From: Gammaproteobacteria bacterium
GTDB taxonomy: Bacteria > Pseudomonadota > Gammaproteobacteria > S012-40
DNA length: 15,811 bases
Direction: 5' to 3'
Assembly (NCBI GenBank): GCA_029864945.1
Contig: JAOTSL010000037.1
Span: forward strand, 1 to 15,811
Under the pieces are notes generated by a model. That model ran no database searches. It had not been told where the DNA came from and worked only from the letters and a program-made list of their open reading frames with translations. The position numbers and the translations under genes were made by a program. The first letter of the stretch is position 1; the number at the start of each line of letters is the position of its first letter. Of the stretch, positions 6,901 through 13,561 are shown piece after piece.

Positions 6901-8036
6901 TTCGTAGATTGTTGGAAGGAACAGAGTCTGCAGGTGGTCCCGCTGGTCTGAGATCTGGAGAGCCTGTTACTGCTGAGTATCTTGATGGGCTTGATCATGA
7001 TAAGTGGTTTGAAATTCGCCTTAAAGACGATTCTAAGAATGAGCAGCTAGAAAAAACATCGGATCACCTTAAAGAGCAGCGTGCTCACTTTGATGAGCGC
7101 TTTGAAGAGCAGCGTGTAAAGATCACCTCTGGTGACGATTTGGCGCCTGGCGTTCTCAAAATGGTTAAGGTTCACATGGCGGTTAAACGTCGCATTCAGC
7201 CGGGTGATAAAATGGCGGGGCGTCACGGTAACAAAGGGGTTATATCTCAAATTGTGCCGGTGGAAGATATGCCATACACCGAAGATGGAACACCAATGGA
7301 TATTTGTTTGAATCCTCTGGGCGTACCTTCTCGAATGAATGTGGGGCAGGTGCTAGAAACTCATCTTGGTTGGGCTGCTAAAGGGCTTGGCGTCAAGATA
7401 GGCAAAATGCTCGAGGCTCATGAAAAAACTGAAAACGTTCGTGGTTTCTTAGATAAAGTTTATGCTAATGGCGCCAATGAGTCCTTAGACTCTTTGACAG
7501 ACGATGAGATTGTCGAGCTGGCTGGAAATCTGAAAAATGGTGTTCCAATGGCTACGCCTGTATTCAGTGGCGCAACTGAGAGTGAAGTTAAGGATATGCT
7601 TGAATTGGCAGACTTACCGCGCTCTGGTCAAACCTATCTGATAGACGGCCGTACCGGCGATAAGTTCGAGCGCCCTGTAACTGTTGGTTATATGTATATG
7701 TTGAAGCTGAATCATTTGGTGGATGACAAGATGCATGCTCGCTCAACCGGTCCGTATAGCCTTGTTACTCAGCAGCCTTTGGGTGGTAAAGCTCAATTCG
7801 GTGGTCAGCGATTTGGTGAGATGGAAGTGTGGGCGCTTGAGGCATATGGTGCCGCTTACACGCTTCAGGAAATGCTGACTGTCAAATCGGATGATGTTAA
7901 CGGTAGAACTAAAATGTACAAAAACATCGTTGATGGAAATCATTCTATGGATGCTGGTATGCCTGAATCCTTTAATGTATTGCTTAAAGAAATCAGGTCT
8001 CTCGGTATTGATATTGAGTTGGACAAAACGCGATAA
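3957..8036 (+). CDS. rpoB: DNA-directed RNA polymerase subunit beta
   Basis: Beta forms one pincer and half of the active centre of RNA polymerase. The 1359-residue product is slightly longer than E. coli beta (1342). Visible blocks, in order, are: [20 protein letters not shown] early in the protein; the rifampicin pocket [23 protein letters not shown] from residue 514 (E. coli 507, offset +7); [15 protein letters not shown]; the active-site [12 protein letters not shown]; the gammaproteobacterial insertion rich in charged residues before [23 protein letters not shown] with its catalytic lysines; and the C-terminal [21 protein letters not shown], which contacts beta-prime. Rifampicin-contact positions D523, H533, R536 and S538 are all the sensitive type. 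The ribosome binding site is GAGG at 3946-3949. The gene is cotranscribed with rpoC, 60 bases on. Confidence 0.99.
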   Translation: [1359 protein letters not shown]

Positions 8037-8096
8037 TTATCAGTTTAGTTTTCGGTAATTGGGACATATAAATTTTCTTCTAAAGGAGAATCGACC

Positions 8097-11000
8097 TTGA
8101 AAGATTTGCTGAATTTACTAAAGCAAGGACAAGTCGAAGAGTTTGACGGTATTCGAATAGGTCTGGCATCACCAGAAAAAATTCGATCTTGGTCTTATGG
8201 CGAAGTTAAAAAACCTGAGACAATTAACTATCGTACGTTTAAGCCTGAGCGTGATGGTTTGTTTTGTGCGAAGATTTTTGGGCCAGTAAAAGACTACGAA
8301 TGTCTTTGTGGTAAATATAAGCGCTTGAAGCATCGTGGTGTAATCTGCGAGAAGTGCGGCGTCGAAGTTACTCTTGCAAAGGTTCGTCGTGACCGAATGG
8401 GTCATATCGAGCTGGCAAGTCCAGTCGCGCATATATGGTTCTTGAAATCATTGCCTTCTCGTATGGGGTTGTTGCTGGATATGACCCTGCGTGATATCGA
8501 GCGAATCCTTTATTTTGAAGGGTTTGTGGTTATCGATCCCGGCATGACTGATCTAGAGCGTGGTCAGTTGCTGAATGATGAAGCTTATCTCGATGCTATT
8601 GAGCAATGGGGTGATGACTTTGACGCCCGAATGGGTGCTGAGGCTGTTCGTGAGTTGTTAATGTCTCTGGATATTAAAGCTGAAGTTATTCAAATTCGTG
8701 AAGATATGGCTGCGACCTCATCAGAAACTAAACTGAAGAAGCTCACTAAGCGTATTAAGTTAATCGAAGCGATAATGGAATCGTCTAATCGCGCGGAATG
8801 GATGGTAATGACCGTATTGCCGGTTCTTCCTCCAGAATTGCGTCCTTTGGTTCCTCTTGATGGCGGTCGTTTCGCAACGTCTGATCTTAATGATTTATAC
8901 CGACGTGTTATTAATCGTAATAACCGATTGAAGCGATTATTGGATCTTAATGCGCCTGATATTATTGTTCGTAACGAAAAGCGGATGCTGCAAGAATCAG
9001 TTGATGCGCTGCTAGATAATGGAAGGCGTGGCCGTGCAATTACCGGTACTAATAAGCGACCTCTAAAGTCTCTTGCCGATATGATTAAGGGTAAGCAGGG
9101 GCGTTTTCGTCAAAATTTACTTGGTAAGCGTGTTGATTATTCTGGTCGTTCTGTAATTGTGGTTGGTCCTACCTTGCGTTTACATCAGTGTGGCTTACCT
9201 AAAAAAATGGCGCTAGAGCTGTTTAAGCCTTTTATTTTCAGTAAGCTGGAAAGAAGGGGTTTGGCAACTACAATTAAAGCGGCTAAGAAAATGGTAGAGC
9301 GCGAAGGCGCTGAAGTATGGGATGTGCTTGAGGAAGTTATACGAGAGCATCCGGTTTTGCTTAACCGTGCGCCAACACTACACCGTCTAGGTATTCAGGC
9401 ATTCGAGCCCATACTGATTGAAGGTAAAGCGATACAATTGCACCCATTGGTATGCGCGGCATACAATGCTGACTTTGATGGTGACCAAATGGCTGTGCAC
9501 GTTCCATTGTCATTGGAGGCGCAGATCGAAGCGCGTACATTGATGATGTCAACGAATAATATATTGGCACCAGCAAGTGGCGACCCGATTATCGTCCCGT
9601 CTCAAGATGTTGTACTTGGCCTGTATTATGTTAGTCGTGAAAAGATCAATGCGAAAGGCGAGGGTAAGGTTTTTGCTAACGTTCACGAAGTGCATCGCGC
9701 GTACGAGACGCGAGATGTTGATTTGCATGCAAAAGTAAAGGTTCGAATGCCGGAGCCTGTAAGGTCTGAAGATGGCGAAATAACTTATGTAAAGAAAATC
9801 TTCGACACGACTGTGGGTCGCGCATTAATGCGAGAGATTGTGCCTGCAGAATTGCCTTTTGAGGTCTTGAATTTAAACATGACTAAAAAAGCAATTTCCG
9901 GCTTAATTAATCGCTGTTACAGAACCCTTGGTCTTAAGGCGACGGTTATTTTTGCTGACAAATTAATGTACGCTGGGTTTGAGTATGCAACTCGGTCGGG
10001 TGTTTCTTTCGGTATAGATGATATGGCTATACCTGATTCTAAATACGCAATTATCGGACAAGCTGAAGATGAGGTTCGCGAAATTGAGCATCAATATACA
10101 TCAGGCCTTGTTACAAACGGTGAAAGATACAATAAAGTAGTCGATATCTGGTCAAGAACGAATGATCAGGTAGCTAAGGCGATGATGGATGGTCTCGGAA
10201 CCGAGCCTGTTGTGGATAAGGATGGTAATACCGTCCAGCAGATGTCATTTAATTCTATTTTTATGATGGCCGACTCAGGCGCACGAGGTAGTGCGGCTCA
10301 GATCAGGCAGCTTGCGGGTATGCGTGGTTTGATGGCGAAACCAGATGGCTCTATTATCGAAATGCCGATTACTGCAAACTTTCGTGAAGGGTTGGATGTA
10401 TCGCAATACTTTATTTCTACTCACGGCGCTCGTAAAGGTTTGGCTGATACTGCGCTCAAAACAGCTAACTCCGGTTATTTGACGCGTCGATTAGTGGACG
10501 TGGCTCAGGATTTGGTGGTAACAGAAGAAGATTGCGGTACCACGTACGGTCTACTTATGGAGCCGCACATTGAGGGTGGTGACGTAGTTGAACCATTGCG
10601 TGAGCGAGTACTGGGTCGCGTGGTAATACGAGACGTAATTTCTCCGATAACGAAAGAAGTTGTTGCGCCAACAGGTACATTGTTAGATGAGCGTTGGGTT
10701 GATGTGCTCGAAGAGGCAAGTATCGATCAGGTATATGTTAGATCACCAATAACCTGTGAAACTCGCTACGGAATATGTGGCACATGTTATGGTCGTGATT
10801 TGGCTCGTGGTCATCAGGTAAATATTGGTGAGGCAGTTGGAGTTGTTGCTGCGCAGTCTATCGGTGAGCCTGGCACTCAGTTAACGATGCGTACCTTTCA
10901 TATTGGTGGTGCTGCCTCTCGATCTGCTGCTATTAGTAGTGTCGAGGTTAAGGGTAAGGGTGCTATGCGCTTGCACAACCTGAAGGTTGTGAAAAACAAC

Positions 11001-12290
11001 AAGGGTAACTATGTTGCTGTTTCTCGTTCAGGTGAAGTTGGTGTGGTCGATGAGTTTGGTCGAGAGCGTGAAAGATATAAGGTTCCATATGGTGCAATAT
11101 TAACCAAGGGTGATGGCGAGGCGATTGAGCCTGGTGATGTTGTTGCTAACTGGGATCCGCATACTCATCCAGTTATTACCGAGGTGGCTGGTAAGGTAAA
11201 ATTTAACGACTTTACTGCCGGCTTAACTGTAGAAACCAAAACCGACGAAGTAACCGGTCTTGCTAGTATGACCATTATCGATCCTAAGCAACGTAGCGCC
11301 ATGGCTAAAGATTTACGCCCTATGGTTAAGCTTGTTGGTGAAGATGGTAACGACCTGATGATTGCTGGTACTGATATTCCTGCGATCTACTTTTTGCCAA
11401 GTGGTGCAATCATCAGTTTATCGGATGGTGACAGTGTTGGTATTGGTGATGTTGTTGCTCGTATACCTCAGGAGTCTTCAAAGACTCGTGATATTACGGG
11501 TGGTTTGCCTCGAGTTGCGGACTTGTTTGAGGCTCGTAAGCCGAAAGAGCCAGCAATAATGGCTGAAATTAGCGGTATCGTTGGTTTTGGTAAAGAAACT
11601 AAAGATAAGCAGCGCCTTGTTATTACGCCTAAAGAAGGTGATGTCTACGAGGAGTTAATTCCTAAGTGGCGCCACGTTACTGTTTTTGAGGGTGAGCACG
11701 TTGAAATAGGTGAGGTTGTCTGTGATGGCGCGCCTAGTCCGCAGGATATCTTGCGCTTGCGTGGTGTTAGTGAGCTGGCTAAATATATTGTGAACGAAGT
11801 TCAGGATGTTTATCGATTGCAAGGCGTAAAGATTAATGATAAGCACATAGAAGTTATCGTTCGTCAGATGCTTCGTAAAGTAGAGGTTTCGGACAGCGGC
11901 GGCACTCGTTTTCTCAAGGGTGAGCAGGTTGAGCGCTCTCGTTTTCTTGATGAGAATGATGCGGCTAAAGCTAAAGGTCAAATGCCAGCAACATGGAATG
12001 AGTTGTTGCTGGGGATTACTAAAGCTTCTCTTGCTACTGAGTCATTTATCTCTGCTGCGTCTTTCCAGGAAACAACGCGTGTATTAACTGAAGCTTCCGT
12101 AAGTGGGAAGGTTGATTGTCTACGTGGCTTGAAAGAAAACGTGATCGTTGGTCGTCTAATCCCGGCGGGAACTGGTTTGGCGTTTCATGCTGAGCGACGC
12201 GCCCGAGCGCTAGACGCTAAAGCGGTTAAAGATAATTTGCTGAACGGAAACCAGGGTGATGTAACTGAGGGTGCTGAAGAAGCGCTGTAG
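8097..12290 (+). CDS. rpoC: DNA-directed RNA polymerase subunit beta-prime
   Basis: Beta-prime carries the catalytic magnesium and most DNA contacts. The 1397-residue product is close to E. coli (1407). The first zinc site is C69, C71, C84, C87. The catalytic NADFDGD is at residues 457-463, with the three metal aspartates intact. The second zinc site is C813, C887, C894, C897. The bridge helix and trigger loop region contains GEAVGVVAAQSIGEPGTQLT and MRTFHIGGAAS. It is followed by the long SI3-type insertion typical of Gammaproteobacteria, and then DITGGLPRVADLFEAR. The start is TTG at 8097: AGGAG (8084-8088) is eight bases upstream, and MKDLLNLLKQG aligns with the family start, where E. coli uses GTG. 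A strong terminator begins 15 bases after the stop. Confidence 0.99.
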   Translation: MKDLLNLLKQGQVEEFDGIRIGLASPEKIRSWSYGEVKKPETINYRTFKPERDGLFCAKIFGPVKDYECLCGKYKRLKHRGVICEKCGVEVTLAKVRRDRMGHIELASPVAHIWFLKSLPSRMGLLLDMTLRDIERILYFEGFVVIDPGMTDLERGQLLNDEAYLDAIEQWGDDFDARMGAEAVRELLMSLDIKAEVIQIREDMAATSSETKLKKLTKRIKLIEAIMESSNRAEWMVMTVLPVLPPELRPLVPLDGGRFATSDLNDLYRRVINRNNRLKRLLDLNAPDIIVRNEKRMLQESVDALLDNGRRGRAITGTNKRPLKSLADMIKGKQGRFRQNLLGKRVDYSGRSVIVVGPTLRLHQCGLPKKMALELFKPFIFSKLERRGLATTIKAAKKMVEREGAEVWDVLEEVIREHPVLLNRAPTLHRLGIQAFEPILIEGKAIQLHPLVCAAYNADFDGDQMAVHVPLSLEAQIEARTLMMSTNNILAPASGDPIIVPSQDVVLGLYYVSREKINAKGEGKVFANVHEVHRAYETRDVDLHAKVKVRMPEPVRSEDGEITYVKKIFDTTVGRALMREIVPAELPFEVLNLNMTKKAISGLINRCYRTLGLKATVIFADKLMYAGFEYATRSGVSFGIDDMAIPDSKYAIIGQAEDEVREIEHQYTSGLVTNGERYNKVVDIWSRTNDQVAKAMMDGLGTEPVVDKDGNTVQQMSFNSIFMMADSGARGSAAQIRQLAGMRGLMAKPDGSIIEMPITANFREGLDVSQYFISTHGARKGLADTALKTANSGYLTRRLVDVAQDLVVTEEDCGTTYGLLMEPHIEGGDVVEPLRERVLGRVVIRDVISPITKEVVAPTGTLLDERWVDVLEEASIDQVYVRSPITCETRYGICGTCYGRDLARGHQVNIGEAVGVVAAQSIGEPGTQLTMRTFHIGGAASRSAAISSVEVKGKGAMRLHNLKVVKNNKGNYVAVSRSGEVGVVDEFGRERERYKVPYGAILTKGDGEAIEPGDVVANWDPHTHPVITEVAGKVKFNDFTAGLTVETKTDEVTGLASMTIIDPKQRSAMAKDLRPMVKLVGEDGNDLMIAGTDIPAIYFLPSGAIISLSDGDSVGIGDVVARIPQESSKTRDITGGLPRVADLFEARKPKEPAIMAEISGIVGFGKETKDKQRLVITPKEGDVYEELIPKWRHVTVFEGEHVEIGEVVCDGAPSPQDILRLRGVSELAKYIVNEVQDVYRLQGVKINDKHIEVIVRQMLRKVEVSDSGGTRFLKGEQVERSRFLDENDAAKAKGQMPATWNELLLGITKASLATESFISAASFQETTRVLTEASVSGKVDCLRGLKENVIVGRLIPAGTGLAFHAERRARALDAKAVKDNLLNGNQGDVTEGAEEAL

Positions 12291-12305
12291 GTTTGGCTCG
12301 TAATC

Positions 12306-12346
12306 AAGCGGGGTCATCTTTTGAGGGTGATCCTGCTTTGTTTTTT
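12306..12346 (+). terminator. Strong rho-independent terminator after rpoC
   Basis: Bases 12306-12318 pair without a gap with 12326-12338: thirteen pairs including several G-T, with GC-rich core AAGCGGGG against CCTGCTT. The loop is TTTTGAG, and the tail TGTTTTTT runs to 12346. It closes the rplJL-rpoBC unit and insulates it from the str promoter downstream. Confidence 0.88.
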
Positions 12347-12560
12347 AAGGGCTCTGCCTAATTATGGTGAGAGCTTAAAATTAGTCGGCTTTTGCATTTA
12401 TTATCAAGAGCTTAGTTTAAAAATAATTCTTGGGTGTTTTATCTGTTCGTTGAGCCCATCGGCTCTAGTTGTCCTGAAGTAGTTCTCATTCGGTGGCTTC
12501 ATTTGGTGGGTTTGATTAATAAGTTATTGTGTTGATTGTTGTTTGTAATTTATTCAAAAG
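12347..12560 (+). other. Gene-free spacer between rif and str blocks
   Basis: No gene, RNA gene or repeat family is recognisable here. Two small stems are visible. GGGCTCT (12349-12355) pairs with AGAGCTT (12370-12376, two G-T pairs) just after the rpoC terminator and could protect the RNA end. GAGCC (12452-12456) pairs perfectly with GGCTC (12461-12465) around CATC. The last part (about 12515-12558) is AT-rich and lies just upstream of the str promoter, where an UP element for the RNA polymerase alpha subunit would sit. That role is inferred from position and composition only. Confidence 0.5.
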
Positions 12561-12565
12561 CGCCC

Positions 12566-12601
12566 TTGACAGAAGGGGGGGTAATCAATACAATTGCGCG
12601 T
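12566..12601 (+). promoter_or_regulatory. Sigma-70 promoter of the str operon
   Basis: A perfect -35 box TTGACA (12566-12571), a spacer of exactly 17 bases and a -10 box TACAAT (12589-12594, five of six matches) give a near-ideal promoter. Transcription should start near 12601, leaving a leader of about 70 bases before rpsL. The discriminator after the -10 box is TGCGCG (12595-12600). GC-rich discriminators are characteristic of promoters repressed by ppGpp and DksA, so stringent control is a reasonable inference. The spacer contains seven consecutive Gs (12575-12581). Confidence 0.88.
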
Positions 12602-12619
12602 CCTTGGATACGCTTGCTT

Positions 12620-12639
12620 GGCAGGTGGATATACCTGTC
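12620..12639 (+). other. Hairpin in the rpsL 5' leader
   Basis: GGCAGGT (12620-12626) pairs with ACCTGTC (12633-12639), with one G-T pair, around loop GGATAT. It lies about 20 bases downstream of the predicted transcript start and 31 bases before the rpsL ATG, so it leaves the GGAG ribosome binding site (12659-12662) free. It could stabilise the 5' end. No specific regulator can be named from the sequence. Confidence 0.5.
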
Positions 12640-12670
12640 ACTAGTACAAAATGCGGTTGGAGCAATTTAA

Positions 12671-13045
12671 ATGGCAACTATCAATCAGTTGGTGCGCAGT
12701 CCGCGCATTAGAAAAAGAGAAAAAAGTAATGTGCCGGCGTTGGAGGCTTGTCCTCAGAGACGTGGCGTATGTACTCGAGTGTATACGACTACACCTAAGA
12801 AACCAAACTCGGCGCTGCGTAAGGTTGCGCGTGTTCGTTTGACTAATGGGATGGAAGTAACATCATATATAGGTGGTGAGGGTCATAACCTGCAAGAGCA
12901 CTCCGTTATTCTTATTCGCGGCGGTCGTGTTAAGGATTTACCTGGTGTTCGGTATCATACAGTGCGTGGAACTCTGGATACATCCGGTGTTGCTGAGCGT
13001 AAGCAGGGTCGTTCTAAATATGGAACTAAGCGACCTAAGTCATAA
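12671..13045 (+). CDS. rpsL: 30S ribosomal protein S12
   Basis: S12 lies at the decoding centre, controls codon-anticodon proofreading and is the classical streptomycin target. The 124-residue product is the family standard and begins with MATINQLVRSPR. It carries TPKKPNSALRK with K43 and GGRVKDLPGVRYH with K88, the two lysines whose change usually gives streptomycin resistance, both in the sensitive form. D89 is the site of methylthiolation in E. coli. The start is an ATG with GGAG (12659-12662) eight bases upstream. An overlapping ATG at 12651 in another frame opens only a short unrelated reading frame. This is the first gene of the str operon; rpsG follows after 20 bases. Confidence 0.99.
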   Translation: MATINQLVRSPRIRKREKSNVPALEACPQRRGVCTRVYTTTPKKPNSALRKVARVRLTNGMEVTSYIGGEGHNLQEHSVILIRGGRVKDLPGVRYHTVRGTLDTSGVAERKQGRSKYGTKRPKS

Positions 13046-13065
13046 AGATAATTTGGATATTTGTT

Positions 13066-13536
13066 ATGCCTAGAAGAAGAGTTGTTGCCAAGCGTCAAAT
13101 TTTATCAGATCCGAAGTTCGGGTCTCAGCGATTGGCTCGTTTTATAAATATGGTAATGCGTAGCGGCAAAAAGTCGGTTGCGGAAAAGATTATCTACGGT
13201 GCGCTTGATCAGGTGGCTGAAAAGTCAGGAGCTGATGCGCTGGAAATGTTTGAGAAAGCGCTTGAGAACGTATCCCCTATGGTCGAGGTTAAGTCTCGCC
13301 GTGTTGGTGGTGCAACGTATCAGGTGCCAGTTGAGGTTCGTGCGGATCGTCGAATGGCATTAGCTATGCGTTGGTTGACTGATTCAGCTAGAAAGCGTGG
13401 TGAAAAATCCATGGGTATGCGCTTAGCGAATGAAATACTCGATGCGGCTGATAGCAAAGGTTCTGCTGTTAAAAAACGTGAAGACGTACATCGTATGGCA
13501 GAAGCTAATAAAGCGTTCGCACATTACCGCTGGTAA
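13066..13536 (+). CDS. rpsG: 30S ribosomal protein S7
   Basis: S7 nucleates assembly of the 30S head by binding the 3' domain of 16S rRNA, and lines the E-site tRNA path. The product has 156 residues, the usual bacterial length. It begins with MPRRRVVAKRQILSDPKFGS and carries the conserved rRNA-binding NMVMRSGKKSVAEKI stretch and a C-terminal MAEANKAFAHYRW. The start ATG has only a weak ribosome binding site (GGA at 13055-13057), so translation may depend on ribosomes arriving from rpsL 20 bases upstream. In E. coli, S7 represses the operon by binding a gap of roughly 100 bases between rpsL and rpsG. That space is absent here. Confidence 0.98.
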   Translation: MPRRRVVAKRQILSDPKFGSQRLARFINMVMRSGKKSVAEKIIYGALDQVAEKSGADALEMFEKALENVSPMVEVKSRRVGGATYQVPVEVRADRRMALAMRWLTDSARKRGEKSMGMRLANEILDAADSKGSAVKKREDVHRMAEANKAFAHYRW

Positions 13537-13561
13537 GTAAACAATTGGGGTTTTTTGAATA

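Noticed and set aside
12529..12711. A 60-codon frame across the str promoter and leader
   Set aside because: It covers the promoter, overlaps rpsL in another frame, has no ribosome binding site and resembles nothing known.
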